Below are positions 17,702 to 26,997 of a stretch of 64,000 nucleotides of DNA, piece after piece. Both the position numbers and the translations under genes were made by a program. Numbering within the stretch: the first letter of the stretch is position 1; every line of letters begins with the position of its first letter. This DNA is from Bacillaceae bacterium SAS-127. Lineage in GTDB: Bacteria; Bacillota; Bacilli; Bacillales; Domibacillaceae. Under the pieces are notes generated by a model. The model was given only the letters and a program-made list of their open reading frames with translations. It searched no databases and was not told the DNA's origin. The DNA lies in assembly GCA_002261155.1 (NCBI GenBank), contig NKXN01000062.1:1-64000 (forward strand), in the 5' to 3' direction.

Positions 17702-18468
17702 AGCTATATATCGTCGGAGCAGGTCCAGGTGCACCTGATTTAATTACGGTTAGAGGACATCAACTATTGCAAGAAGCAGACGTCATTTTATACGCTGATT
17801 CGCTAGTGAGTGAAGAGCATTTTAACATCGCAAAGCCAGGAGCAGAAATATTAAAAACAGCAGGTATGCACTTAGAAGAAATGGTTGAGGTTATGAAGCA
17901 GCGCCTAGCAGAAGGAAAAAAAGTCGTTCGTCTTCATACGGGAGACCCTGCTGTATATGGAGCGATTATGGAACAAATGGCGTTATTAAAAGAAGCAGGT
18001 GTCGAGATTGAGATCGTGCCGGGTGTAAGTTCGGTCTTTGCCGCCGCCGCTAGTGCGCAAGCCGAATTAACGATTCCTGATTTAACGCAAACGGTCATTT
18101 TAACGAGAGCAGAAGGACGAACGCCAGTGCCAGAACGCGAGCAATTAGCGAAGCTAGCTGAGCATCATTGCACAATCGCCTTCTTCCTTAGTGCCACACT
18201 AACGAAAAAAGTGATGAAAGAATTAGTCAGTGCTGGTTGGTCACCGGAAACGCCTGTCACCGTCGTCTATAAAGCGACATGGCCTGATGAAAAAATTGTT
18301 CGCACAACGATTGAAAAATTGGATGAAGATATGCGCGTGAATGGCATTCGCAAACAGGCGATGATTTTAGCTGGCTGGGCGTTAGATCCGAACATCCATG
18401 AAAAAGACTTTCGCTCAAAATTGTACGATAAAGAGTTCACTCACGGGTTCCGTCGAGGGGTGAAATAA
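17698..18468 (+). CDS. cbiF: Cobalt-precorrin-4 C11-methyltransferase CbiF
   Basis: 256 residues. The N terminus has VGAGPGAPDLITVRGH, followed by LHTGDPAVYGAIMEQM and VPGVSSVFAAAASAQAELT. The order next to cbiG fits the pathway step before ring opening. It overlaps cbiL by four bases and cbiG by one, so the three are translated in series. Confidence 0.94.
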   Translation: MKLYIVGAGPGAPDLITVRGHQLLQEADVILYADSLVSEEHFNIAKPGAEILKTAGMHLEEMVEVMKQRLAEGKKVVRLHTGDPAVYGAIMEQMALLKEAGVEIEIVPGVSSVFAAAASAQAELTIPDLTQTVILTRAEGRTPVPEREQLAKLAEHHCTIAFFLSATLTKKVMKELVSAGWSPETPVTVVYKATWPDEKIVRTTIEKLDEDMRVNGIRKQAMILAGWALDPNIHEKDFRSKLYDKEFTHGFRRGVK

Positions 18469-19595
18469 TGAGCATTCAGTTACAAGAGCATGTCACACCG
18501 GAGATTACCGTTAAGGGCAAATATGCGGTCGTGGCCATTACGAAGCACGGCACGCAGCTGGCGAGGAAAATCGCTAAGCTTTTTCCTGATAGTGATCTAT
18601 ATTATATGAAGAAACACGAACAAGGCGATGAAGAGGAGCGTGACATTACGTTATTTGAAGGCTCCGTTCGCATGTTGCTTCCAAGCTTGTTTGCTCATTA
18701 TCAAGGGCTAATTGTCATTATTTCATTAGGGGCGGTTGTCCGCATGATTGCCCCCATTTTAAAGGATAAGAAAACGGATCCGGCTGTCGTGGTCGTCGAT
18801 GATCGTGGGGAACACGTCATTAGTGTATTATCAGGACATCTTGGAGGGGCGAACGAGCTGACGAGAGAAGTGGCGGCTTTACTCAACGCCTATCCGGTGG
18901 TGACGACCGCTTCCGATGTACAAAAAACGATTCCTGTTGACTTATTTGGTCGCCGTTTCGGTTGGGAATGGGAGTCGGATGAAAAGTTAACGCCAGTCAG
19001 TGCGTCCGTCGTGAATGAAGAAAAAGTGGTCGTTGTGCAAGAGTCAGGAGAGCGAAATTGGTGGATGCATGAGACGGCGATGCCAGCAAATATCCATTTA
19101 TGCTCCTCCATCGACGAAGCATTGATGCTTCAACCCGATGCCGCACTCGTTGTGACCCATCGCTTACTTGAACCACAAGAGGAAACGATTTTAACAAACG
19201 GTGTATTATATCGTCCGAAAGTGATCGTTCTTGGGATCGGTTGTAACCGAGGAACGGCCGCAGAGGAAATTGAACAAGTGATGGAAGAAACGTTAAAAGA
19301 GCTGAAGATTAGCAAGAAAAGCGTCAAAACAGTGGCGACGATTGACTTGAAAAAAGATGAGGTTGGTTTGCTTGAAGTCGTCCGCAAATATCAATGGGAG
19401 TTTATTTATTACCCGCCAGCTGAGCTCAATACGAAATCATTAGTTCAGCCGTCTGATACCGTTTATAAATTCACGGGTGCTTATGGCGTGAGTGAACCGG
19501 CGGCGATGCTGGCGAGTGGGAGTGATGAGTTGCTGCTTGTGAAGAAGAAATCAGGCAACGTCACGATTTCTGTTGGACTGATTTCATATGAATAA
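18468..19595 (+). CDS. cbiG: Cobalt-precorrin-5A hydrolase CbiG
   Basis: 375 residues. The central domain has VLSGHLGGANELTREVA, and the C-terminal domain starts near VLGIGCNRGTAAEEIE, both conserved in CbiG. It opens the delta-lactone and releases acetaldehyde. The N-terminal part (about 1-110) carries the usual LIVIISLGAVVRMIAP block. The length is typical. Confidence 0.93.
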   Translation: MSIQLQEHVTPEITVKGKYAVVAITKHGTQLARKIAKLFPDSDLYYMKKHEQGDEEERDITLFEGSVRMLLPSLFAHYQGLIVIISLGAVVRMIAPILKDKKTDPAVVVVDDRGEHVISVLSGHLGGANELTREVAALLNAYPVVTTASDVQKTIPVDLFGRRFGWEWESDEKLTPVSASVVNEEKVVVVQESGERNWWMHETAMPANIHLCSSIDEALMLQPDAALVVTHRLLEPQEETILTNGVLYRPKVIVLGIGCNRGTAAEEIEQVMEETLKELKISKKSVKTVATIDLKKDEVGLLEVVRKYQWEFIYYPPAELNTKSLVQPSDTVYKFTGAYGVSEPAAMLASGSDELLLVKKKSGNVTISVGLISYE

Positions 19596-19607
19596 GGAGG
19601 GGACTAG

Positions 19608-21011
19608 ATGAGCCAAAGAAGAATCATGATTGCCGGAACCGGAAGTGGTGCAGGAAAAACAACGGTCACGATTGGGCTCATGGCCGCCTTTAAAGAACGG
19701 GGCGTGAGCGTTCAAGGGTTTAAATGTGGGCCTGACTATATCGACCCGACATATCATACGGCGGTCACCGGACGACCATCGAGAAATTTAGATAGCTGGA
19801 TGACCGGACGAGAGACGGTGAAGGATATTTACGCTAGAGGAGCGAAGGGGGCCGACCTTTCCATTATTGAAGGCGTCATGGGTTACTTTGATGGCAAAGA
19901 CCCGTTGAAAAATGACGGTAGTTCTGCTGACTTAAGTGATATTCTTGATTGCCCTGTATTGCTTGTCGTTAATTGTGCCAGTATGGCTAGAAGTGCGGCT
20001 GCCATTGTCAAAGGCTTTCAATCGATGGCGACGAGCGGCCGAATTGTCGGTGTGATCGCTAATCGTGTCGGCAGTGAAAGTCATTTCAAGATCGTCAAAT
20101 CGGCGATTGAACAAGAATGTGGCATTCCGGTTGTTGGCTATTTAAAAAAAGAAAATGATATTTCCATCCCAGAACGTCATTTAGGATTAATTCCTTCCGT
20201 TGAAAGAGGCGAGCTCGACGGCTTTTTTGATACACTAGGTCAATTGATTTCCGCTACTGTCGATGTAGAAGCGATTTGGAAGTTAGCGGAGACATCGGTG
20301 ATTCAAGAGTCAGAACATTCGATGTTTGCCGAAGCGAAAGAAGCGACCGTAAAGATCGCTGTCGCCAAAGATGCGGCGTTTAATTTTTACTATGAAGAAA
20401 ATTTACAGTTACTTCGAGCAAATGGGGCGGAGCTGCAATTTTTCTCTCCGTTAAAAAATGAACCGCTACCTGAAGGAGCTTCTGCCCTTTATTTAGGCGG
20501 CGGCTTTCCAGAAGAATTTGCATCCACATTAGCGGCGAATGAACAGGTGAAGCAGTCGATTCGTCAAGCGATCGCAACTGGTTTACCGACATTGGCGGAA
20601 TGCGGAGGCTTTATGTATTTAACGCAATCGATTGAAGATACGAATGGTGAAATTTATCCGATGGTTGGGATCATTCCTGGCGTAGCGATGATGCAAAAAA
20701 AATTAGCCGCTCTCGGTTATCGTGAGCTTGCCGGCTTAGCACCTAACTTTTTGTTGCCAACAGGAGCGAAAGCTAAAGGACATGAATTTCATTATTCTAA
20801 GTTTACAGCGAACAAATCAATCGTAGCCGCTTACGAAACAAAGGGGCGCTTCGGAACGAAGGAACAAGGATTTGTGTTGCCACATGTCGTAGCTGGCTAC
20901 GCCCATTTTCATTTTGCTTCTGACACAGCTTTAGCTCATCGTTTTGTGGAAGCGGCCAAGCAATACGAAGCAGAGAGGGTTTCTAATCATGCTTTATCCA
21001 GCGATGCTTAA
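19608..21011 (+). CDS. cbiA: Cobyrinate a,c-diamide synthase CbiA
   Basis: 467 residues. The P-loop-type segment AGTGSGAGKTTVTIGL lies at the N terminus and GPDYIDPTYH follows. The C-terminal glutamine amidotransferase domain has YLGGGFPEEFA and the nucleophile Cys in TLAECGGFMYL. It amidates the a and c side chains using glutamine and ATP, the last corrin step encoded here. The start follows AAGGAGGGGACTAG. It overlaps the next gene by 23 bases. Confidence 0.95.
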   Translation: MSQRRIMIAGTGSGAGKTTVTIGLMAAFKERGVSVQGFKCGPDYIDPTYHTAVTGRPSRNLDSWMTGRETVKDIYARGAKGADLSIIEGVMGYFDGKDPLKNDGSSADLSDILDCPVLLVVNCASMARSAAAIVKGFQSMATSGRIVGVIANRVGSESHFKIVKSAIEQECGIPVVGYLKKENDISIPERHLGLIPSVERGELDGFFDTLGQLISATVDVEAIWKLAETSVIQESEHSMFAEAKEATVKIAVAKDAAFNFYYEENLQLLRANGAELQFFSPLKNEPLPEGASALYLGGGFPEEFASTLAANEQVKQSIRQAIATGLPTLAECGGFMYLTQSIEDTNGEIYPMVGIIPGVAMMQKKLAALGYRELAGLAPNFLLPTGAKAKGHEFHYSKFTANKSIVAAYETKGRFGTKEQGFVLPHVVAGYAHFHFASDTALAHRFVEAAKQYEAERVSNHALSSDA

Positions 21012-21618
21012 ATTAGCAGGAAAACAGGTCGTCGTAATCGGTGGTGGAAAAGTCGCGGCTCGTAAAGTTGCTTCTTTAGTTGAAGCAAAAGCGATCGTTC
21101 GAGTAGTAAGTCCTGAAGTAAGTCTCGAAATGGCAGAATTAATCGCTCATCACCCAATTGACTGGCAACAGAAATCGTTTCAAAAGGAAGATGTAGAGAC
21201 AGCGTTCGTCGTTTTTGGGGCGACGAATGATCGGAAAGTCAATGAATATATTGGACAATGTGCTTCCGAGCAACAGCTCGTCAACATTGCTGATGATCCC
21301 GATGCTAGTAATTTCTTTGTGCCAGCCTCTTTGAAAAAAGGAAAACTCGCGATTGCGGTGAGTACAAGCGGGGGGAGCCCGGGACTTAGCAAAAAAATCA
21401 TTCAAGAACTAGCTCATCAATACGACGATCAGTTTATTAGTTTTCTAGACTTTTTAGCGGAGTGTCGTGAGCAAATTAAATGTCGAGTGAGTGACCCTGT
21501 AAAAAGAAAACAATTATTAACAGAGCTGATTCAATCCGATCTATATGAACAAATGAGAGATGCGGACGCTCAAGAACGAATCACCTTGTTTAACAACTTA
21601 ATAGATTCGAGGGGATGA
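20989..21618 (+). CDS. sirC: Precorrin-2 dehydrogenase (SirC/CysG N-domain type)
   Basis: 209 residues from ATG 20989; an upstream in-frame ATG at 20944 lies inside cbiA and lacks a ribosome binding site, while 20989 follows AGAGAGGGTTTCTAATC. The NAD-binding VVVIGGGKVAARKVASL and SPGLSKKIIQEL are conserved in the family. It oxidises precorrin-2 to sirohydrochlorin, the substrate of CbiX. Siroheme synthesis could also draw on it. Sequence alone does not show whether it has ferrochelatase activity. Confidence 0.9.
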   Translation: MLYPAMLKLAGKQVVVIGGGKVAARKVASLVEAKAIVRVVSPEVSLEMAELIAHHPIDWQQKSFQKEDVETAFVVFGATNDRKVNEYIGQCASEQQLVNIADDPDASNFFVPASLKKGKLAIAVSTSGGSPGLSKKIIQELAHQYDDQFISFLDFLAECREQIKCRVSDPVKRKQLLTELIQSDLYEQMRDADAQERITLFNNLIDSRG

Positions 21619-21620
21619 AT

Positions 21621-22406
21621 ATGACGAAAGGCAAAGTATATTTAGTCGGAGCCGGACCCGGTGACCCAAAGCTCATCACCGTCAAAGGGCTAGAATGTAT
21701 TCAGCAGGCAGATGTGATCGCCTATGATCGATTAGTCAATAAAGAGCTACTTCAACATGCTAAACAAGGAGCCGAGCTAATTTTTTGCGGAAAGCTTCCA
21801 GGGAAACATGCACTCATTCAAGAGCAAATTAACCAGCTACTAGTTGAAAAAGCCGAGCAAGGTTTGATCGTTACTCGCCTAAAAGGGGGCGATCCTTGCG
21901 TATTCGGTCGTGTCGGAGAAGAAGCGGAGCAGTTAGCTAACGCCGATATCCCATTTGAAATCGTTCCGGGGATTACAGCTGGGATTGCCGCTCCTGCCTA
22001 TGCGGGGATTCCGGTAACTCACCGTGATCATGCAACTACTTTCGCGATTGTGACAGCCCATGGTCGAGCGGAAAAAGGTCAAGACTTTGTGAACTGGCAA
22101 GCATTAGCTCAAGGGATGGATACGATTGCTTTTTATATGGGCGTAGGCAATCTCGGGCATATTTGTGGAGAATTGATGGCACACGGTAAGGCTGCTACTA
22201 CACCGGTTGCGATCATTGAATGGGGCACGACAAACAACCAGCGTACGATTACAGCGGACCTTGCCTCTATTGAACAACAGGCACGCGATTATCAAATTTC
22301 TAATCCAGCGATTGTACTTGTTGGAGAAGTTGTTGGACAGCGAGAGAAGATCAGATGGTTTGATCAGGACCCACATATTTCTACATTAATGAAGGGGGAA
22401 GAGTGA
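21621..22406 (+). CDS. cobA: Uroporphyrinogen-III C-methyltransferase
   Basis: 261 residues from ATG 21621. An ATG at 21615 abuts the GAGGGG ribosome binding site, so the second one, six bases away, is favoured. Motifs are [31 protein letters not shown] and [21 protein letters not shown], the usual signature of SUMT. It methylates C2 and C7 of uroporphyrinogen III to make precorrin-2. B. megaterium calls the equivalent gene cysGA. The overlap with sirC suggests a coupled supply of sirohydrochlorin. Confidence 0.93.
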   Translation: MTKGKVYLVGAGPGDPKLITVKGLECIQQADVIAYDRLVNKELLQHAKQGAELIFCGKLPGKHALIQEQINQLLVEKAEQGLIVTRLKGGDPCVFGRVGEEAEQLANADIPFEIVPGITAGIAAPAYAGIPVTHRDHATTFAIVTAHGRAEKGQDFVNWQALAQGMDTIAFYMGVGNLGHICGELMAHGKAATTPVAIIEWGTTNNQRTITADLASIEQQARDYQISNPAIVLVGEVVGQREKIRWFDQDPHISTLMKGEE

Positions 22407-22410
22407 AATT

Positions 22411-23163
22411 ATGTTCATTTTGAAAAGAACAACAGTCGTCATGTTGGCACTGGCATGTTTTTTCTGGATCAATTCATTTCAACCAGCCGCTGCAATGCAT
22501 ATTATGGAAGGATTCTTGCCGCTTAAATGGGCTATTCTTTGGTGGGCGTTAACGATTCCATTTATCGCGGCTGGGATTCGCTCGATTCAAAAAACGATTA
22601 AACAGCATCCTGAAACGAAAATGATGCTTGGTTTAGCAGGGGCGTTTGCCTTCGTATTATCGGCTCTCAAAATTCCATCGGTCACAGGAAGTAGCTCTCA
22701 TCCAACTGGTGTCGGCCTTGGAACGATTTTATTTGGTCCGCTCGTGATGGCGGTGTTAGGAACGATTGTGTTGTTGTTTCAAGCATTGCTATTAGCTCAT
22801 GGTGGCTTAACGACGCTAGGCGCGAATGCTTTTTCGATGGCGGTTGTTGGTCCATTGATGACATATGCAATGTATCAGCTTGGTCGAAAAATGAACCTTT
22901 CTTTTATTTTAGCTGTCTTTTTCGCTGCGTTTATCGGTGATTTAGCTACATATACAGTTACTTCCTTTCAATTAGCACTTGCTTTCCCAGCAGAAACAGG
23001 TGGCGTGATGGCTTCATTTGCGAAATTTGCTGGTATTTTCTCTGTGACACAAATTTCATTAGCGATTGCAGAAGGGATTTTAACCGTGATCGTCATGAAC
23101 TGGCTTGTGAAGTATAACAAAAATGAATTAAATCAATTAAGTGTAGCTGTGAAGGAGGCGTAA
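22411..23163 (+). CDS. cbiM: Cobalt ECF transporter S-component CbiM
   Basis: 250 residues. A signal sequence of about 28 residues precedes [13 protein letters not shown]; in this family the mature N-terminal Met-His binds the metal. Five to six membrane helices follow, and [20 protein letters not shown] is the conserved metal-site loop. It gives the cobalt importer its specificity and works with CbiN, CbiQ and CbiO encoded next. It follows cobA by four bases, so it is under the same riboswitch. Confidence 0.95.
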   Translation: MFILKRTTVVMLALACFFWINSFQPAAAMHIMEGFLPLKWAILWWALTIPFIAAGIRSIQKTIKQHPETKMMLGLAGAFAFVLSALKIPSVTGSSSHPTGVGLGTILFGPLVMAVLGTIVLLFQALLLAHGGLTTLGANAFSMAVVGPLMTYAMYQLGRKMNLSFILAVFFAAFIGDLATYTVTSFQLALAFPAETGGVMASFAKFAGIFSVTQISLAIAEGILTVIVMNWLVKYNKNELNQLSVAVKEA

Positions 23164-23165
23164 AC

Positions 23166-23456
23166 GTGAAGAATCTACTATTATTTGCGATTGTCGTGTT
23201 GCTTGCAGTTGTGCCGCTTGTGATCAATAAAGACGCGGAATTTCTAGGAGCAGATGGTCAAGCAGAAGAAGCGATCACGGAAATTAGTCCAGATTATCAA
23301 CCGTGGTTTGACGTTATTTGGGAGCCGCCAAGTGGAGAAGTGGAAAGCTTGTTATTTGCTTTACAAGCCGCTGGCGGAGCGCTGTTTATCGGCTACTTTA
23401 TTGGAGCAGGACGTGCAAGAAAAAAATTCGAAGAGAAATATAGCAATAAAAGCTAA
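23166..23456 (+). CDS. cbiN: Cobalt transport accessory protein CbiN
   Basis: 96 residues starting with GTG behind a GAAGGAGGCGTAAAC ribosome binding site. Two membrane helices flank an extracytoplasmic loop with EAITEISPDYQPWFDVIWEP, the family's conserved segment. CbiN assists metal loading of CbiM. It overlaps cbiQ by one base (TAATG). Confidence 0.92.
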   Translation: MKNLLLFAIVVLLAVVPLVINKDAEFLGADGQAEEAITEISPDYQPWFDVIWEPPSGEVESLLFALQAAGGALFIGYFIGAGRARKKFEEKYSNKS

Positions 23457-24229
23457 TGATTATCGATTATTATGCCAACTATAGCCGGCTTTCTCACCTG
23501 CATCCAGGTGAAAAAGCCGCTTTTGCTTTTTCGCATTTATTGTTAGTTCTGTTCACGAAAGAAATCGCCTTGTCTGTCTATGTGTTTGTATTAATGGGAG
23601 TTGTTTCCGTATCGTATGCGAACATTCCCTTTCGAACGTATCGAAAGTTGCTGCTGTTGCCACTGATTTTTTTGCTGTTCAGCCTGTTTCCATTATTGAC
23701 GTCATTTGCACGTGAAGGAACAGAAGTAGATGCTCTCGTGCAAACGATAAGCGTCGCAGGGTGGTTTATGTATGTTTCTTATTCATCGTTGCAACAGGCT
23801 GTTTTATTATGTGTTTTTGCTTATGCGGCCGTTAGTTGCATGTACTTCTTTATTTTAACAACGCCATTTCACGGGATTGCGACGTTGCTTCGTTTGTTGC
23901 GATTACCGGAAGTGTTTGTCGAGCTAACCGCCGTAACGTATCGTTTTATCTTCGTCTTTATTGAAAAAGCGGCAGAAACATACAACGCCCAACGGTCACG
24001 AGCAGGATACAATGACCTTCGTTCGACTTTTTCCTCTATATCGATGCTTGTCGCCAATTTATTTGTCCAAACGATGCGCGAGGCAAAGGATGTACAAATG
24101 GCGATCGATGCACGAGGGGGGAGTGAGGTTGAAGCGGGACAAATGATTTCTTATCCGGTTCGCCGAGATTTATGGGGCGCGATCACTGTATGCCTTTTGA
24201 TTTCATGTATGGTTGTATATGTTTTTTAG
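23456..24229 (+). CDS. cbiQ: Cobalt ECF transporter T-component CbiQ
   Basis: 257 residues, mostly hydrophobic. The coupling-helix motif ARGGSEVEAG near residue 220 is the second Ala-Arg-Gly signature of EcfT proteins; the first is represented by QRSRAGYNDLRSTFSS. It joins the ATPase CbiO to CbiM. Its position between cbiN and cbiO completes the standard MNQO order. Confidence 0.93.
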   Translation: MIIDYYANYSRLSHLHPGEKAAFAFSHLLLVLFTKEIALSVYVFVLMGVVSVSYANIPFRTYRKLLLLPLIFLLFSLFPLLTSFAREGTEVDALVQTISVAGWFMYVSYSSLQQAVLLCVFAYAAVSCMYFFILTTPFHGIATLLRLLRLPEVFVELTAVTYRFIFVFIEKAAETYNAQRSRAGYNDLRSTFSSISMLVANLFVQTMREAKDVQMAIDARGGSEVEAGQMISYPVRRDLWGAITVCLLISCMVVYVF

Positions 24230-24245
24230 GAAGGAGGCGACGAAC

Positions 24246-25066
24246 ATGTTAGAAGTGAATAATGTGAGTTACGTGTATCCTGATGGAACAAAGGCTTTAG
24301 ATCAGCTGACGTTAACGATCCAATCCGGACGAAAAATCGCGATTCTCGGCAATAATGGTGCAGGGAAGTCGTCTCTTTTTCTTCATTTCAACGGATTGCT
24401 TCAGCCGACGGAGGGAGAGATTCGTTTTCAAGGCAAGCCGCTCCGTTATAAACGGAAAGAGCTGAAAGAATTGCGAAGACAAGTGGGGATCGTGTTTCAA
24501 CATCCAGATGCTCAGCTCTTTTCTCCGACGGTGCTCGAGGATGTGATGTACGGCCCGTTGCAATTAGGCTATTCTAAACAAAAAGCAAAGCAAGCGGCAT
24601 TAGCTACACTTGAAGCGACGGAATTAATGGAATTGAAAAATAAACCGCCTCACTTTTTAAGTTTAGGACAAAAAAAGCGAGTAGCGATTGCCGGAGTTGC
24701 CGTGATGAATCCAAAACTACTCATTTTGGACGAGCCAACCGCGGGGCTTGATCCTTTGTATGCGAAAAAATGATAGAGTTTGTGTCAGAGCTTCAGGAGG
24801 AAGGACAAACGATTCTTTTATCGACTCATGATGTCAATCTTGCCTATGAATGGGCCGATGAAATCATTATTCTTTATAACGGGAAATTACAAGCCGTTGG
24901 GCCACCAGAGGAACTGTTTAGGCAAACAGATCTATTAAAGAAATGCCACTTAGAGCAACCGTGGATCGTAGAGGTGTTTGCTGTCTGGCAAGCGGCCCAT
25001 CCTGGTCAACCAGTCCCGATGCCAAAAACAAAAGAACAATTACTGCAAATCATTCAAAACAGTTGA
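24246..25066 (+). pseudogene. cbiO: Cobalt ECF transporter ATPase CbiO, split by a -1 frameshift at A6
   Basis: Start at ATG 24246 behind GGAAGGAGGCGACGAAC. The first frame (to 24773) has Walker A GNNGAGKSS, the Q loop QHPDAQ, signature LSLGQKKRVAIAG and Walker B LLILDEPTAGLDP, then stops at TGA after GCG AAA AAA. The second frame, from ATG 24770 to 25066, carries the switch histidine (LLSTHDVN) and the usual C-terminal tail. One extra A in the A6 run (24765-24770) would restore a normal protein of about 273 residues. The two frames overlap as ATGA. Possible explanations are a sequencing error, slippage on the A run during transcription or translation, or translation of two pieces. Loss would disable cobalt import by this system. 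Confidence 0.85.
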
Positions 25067-25085
25067 GCCTTCAACTGTTTTTTTC
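25058..25085 (+). terminator. Terminator of the cobalamin-cobalt operon
   Basis: AACAGTTGA at 25058-25066, a GCCT loop and TCAACTGTT at 25071-25079 are followed by a T run. The cbiO stop codon is inside the left arm. It separates the riboswitch operon from the redox operon starting at 25147. Confidence 0.85.
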
Positions 25086-25146
25086 ATTTTATTTTCAGTT
25101 TTGTTTTTTATAGTAGAGCTAGAAATGAAAATGGAAGGTGAGAAGA

Positions 25147-25785
25147 ATGAGCAGAAACCGTAAGCATTTGGCGATTGTATTGGCTTTCTCATTAGTGACC
25201 TTGCCCGTCCATGCGACTTATGCCGATGAAGATGAGTATGAGGAGTATGAACATGACGAGCATGAGTATGAAGAATATGAAGAGTATGAAGATGATGAGT
25301 ACGATGACAACCGGTATGAACAGGAAGAAAGCAAGCAACCGGTGATTGAAGAGAGTTGGTATTCATGGTCTAGAGCTTCGGTCGTTAACTTGGCGAATGA
25401 ACCGTTGCCATTAACGAAGCAGCAAGAAGTGAAGCTACAACAACAAAATGAAACAGAAATATCGATCGAGGCGATTCCTTATCAAGGGCAACTGCTCGTC
25501 CCATTAACAGAAACGGTTCAATATTTGGGAGACGAAGTGTATGAGTATAAGAAAAGCAAGGTGGTCGAAGTAGTAGATGAAGACACCCATTTAATTTTTA
25601 AAGAGGGTTCAAGAGCCGTTTATGAAAATATGGCTAAAACACCGATGCCAACTGCCGCTCTTAATTTTAATGGAAAGATGTACGTTCCAGTGAATGTGAT
25701 TGGCGGGGCGTTAGGATGGGATGTTAGTTGGAGCAATGAAAGAATCTTCATGAAGAAAGGAGGGAGCATCAATGGCGAAAGCTAA
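25147..25785 (+). CDS. Exported acidic/His protein with copper-amine-oxidase-type stalk domain
   Basis: 212 residues from ATG 25147; an in-frame GTG nine bases earlier overlaps the ribosome binding site GGAAGGTGAG. A signal peptide of about 26 residues ends near ATYA-DEDE. Residues about 27-65 are nearly all Asp, Glu, Tyr and His. The C-terminal half (about 105-210) has IPYQGQLLVPLTETVQYLGD and MYVPVNVIGGALGWDVSW, the strand pattern of the stalk domain found at the N terminus of copper amine oxidases and in many Bacillus surface proteins. This is the first gene of the redox operon. The acidic stretch may bind metal ions. The function is unknown. Confidence 0.7.
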   Translation: MSRNRKHLAIVLAFSLVTLPVHATYADEDEYEEYEHDEHEYEEYEEYEDDEYDDNRYEQEESKQPVIEESWYSWSRASVVNLANEPLPLTKQQEVKLQQQNETEISIEAIPYQGQLLVPLTETVQYLGDEVYEYKKSKVVEVVDEDTHLIFKEGSRAVYENMAKTPMPTAALNFNGKMYVPVNVIGGALGWDVSWSNERIFMKKGGSINGES

Positions 25786-26068
25786 ATGGTGGAAATGGGC
25801 CGTAGGGATTGGCAGCGTGAGTTCTTTAGCGATTTTTTTAAATGCCGTACAAGGAGCAGACGTTCCGAAGGGTGAGGAACAAGATTATTCAGCATCGGAA
25901 ATCAAGTCCCTTAACCCACAGGAAAAAGAAGCAAGAGAAGAGTGGGTTTCCACATTAGATTGGGAGGATGCTAATTGGGATGTAGATGCCTCCGCTCATT
26001 CGGCGACCTTTACACCAAAAGGAGAAGGCGGAAGACCCCAGGCGGACCAGCGAACAAGGAGGTCTTGA
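25772..26068 (+). CDS. Small membrane-anchored protein, possible flavin acceptor
   Basis: 98 residues overlapping the previous gene by 14 bases, behind AAAGGAGGGAGCATCA. One hydrophobic helix (about residues 9-28) acts as signal or anchor, and the rest is hydrophilic and Trp-rich. I do not recognise a family. The segment around Asp72, Ser77, Ala78 and Thr79 (DASAHSATFTPKG) loosely resembles Ser/Thr-Gly/Ser-Ala-Thr motifs to which ApbE enzymes attach FMN, and apbE is the next gene. That link is a hypothesis; the spacing of the Asp is not exact. It could also be a truncated protein. Confidence 0.5.
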   Translation: MAKAKWWKWAVGIGSVSSLAIFLNAVQGADVPKGEEQDYSASEIKSLNPQEKEAREEWVSTLDWEDANWDVDASAHSATFTPKGEGGRPQADQRTRRS

Positions 26069-26070
26069 TG

Positions 26071-26997
26071 ATGAATAGAGAGTGCTATTCATTTCGAGCG
26101 ATGAACACAGATGTTCATGTCATCGAAGAATTCCCTTGGTCCGAGGGAAATAACGAGGAAATGAAGCGATGGTTTCAAGAAGTGGAGCAAACGTGTTCAC
26201 GGTTTCTGCCAGCTAATGAATTAGCTCAATTCAATGAAGCGGAAGTCGGGACCGTAATGAAAGTAAGTCCACTACTATTTGAAGTGATCAAACAAGCGAT
26301 ACATTATTCGACGATCACAGACGGCTACTTTAATCCTTTAGTCGGTAGGAACATGGAGGAAATTGGCTATGATCGCTCGTTTGAACAAATGGTTGAAATA
26401 GAGGAAAGTCATGATCCTGTCATCGCACCAAGAGAAGTCGCTCCTTTTCAGTTTGACGATGCTAGTTGTACGATCTTGAAGCAAACAGAAGAAAAAATCG
26501 ATCTTGGTGGATTAGCGAAAGGGTGGGCCGTCGATCGAGGGGCAAGACTTATGAGGCAAGTAGGGGTGGCAGAGGGACAACTCAATGCAGGAGGAGATTT
26601 GACGATCTGGGGGGATCAAGAGACGCTCCTCGGCATTGCTCACCCAGAAAAAGAAGCCGTCGATATCGCCCAGTTTTATATGAGGGAAGGCAGTGTAGCG
26701 ACCTCGAACAAAGTGTTTCGATCTTGGAGACAGGGGGCTATTCAAAGACATCATTTGCTTAACGGTCAAACCGGTTTGCCGGCAGATAGTGACATCGTCC
26801 AAGCTACTGTTTTCGCAAAAACAACGGCGGAAGCAGAAGTCATCGCGAAGGTGTTATGCATTTTCACGTTTGACAAAGCCCTTTCATGGATGCTTAATCA
26901 TTTTCCACACGCCGCTGCGCTCATCATTCATGAAAATGGTCAAGTAAAAGTAAGCCATACAATCAAACATTATACAAAGAAGTTGATGCTGTCATGA
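26071..26997 (+). CDS. apbE: FAD:protein FMN transferase ApbE
   Basis: 308 residues from ATG 26071, seven bases from AAGGAGGT; ATG 26068 is the close alternative. Family blocks are IDLGGLAKGWAVDRGARLM, LNAGGDLTIWG, SVATSNKVFRSW and HHLLNGQTGLPADS, which form the FAD and Mg2+ sites. The enzyme moves FMN from FAD onto Thr or Ser of target proteins. No signal peptide or lipobox is visible, unlike many exported ApbE proteins. This is odd for an operon of exported partners and implies a cytoplasmic enzyme or an unusual route. It overlaps the next gene as ATGA. Confidence 0.9.
   Translation: MNRECYSFRAMNTDVHVIEEFPWSEGNNEEMKRWFQEVEQTCSRFLPANELAQFNEAEVGTVMKVSPLLFEVIKQAIHYSTITDGYFNPLVGRNMEEIGYDRSFEQMVEIEESHDPVIAPREVAPFQFDDASCTILKQTEEKIDLGGLAKGWAVDRGARLMRQVGVAEGQLNAGGDLTIWGDQETLLGIAHPEKEAVDIAQFYMREGSVATSNKVFRSWRQGAIQRHHLLNGQTGLPADSDIVQATVFAKTTAEAEVIAKVLCIFTFDKALSWMLNHFPHAAALIIHENGQVKVSHTIKHYTKKLMLS

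Noticed and set aside
25235-25330. GA-rich repeats early in the stalk-domain gene
   Set aside because: They encode an Asp/Glu/Tyr-rich segment in frame with the gene.
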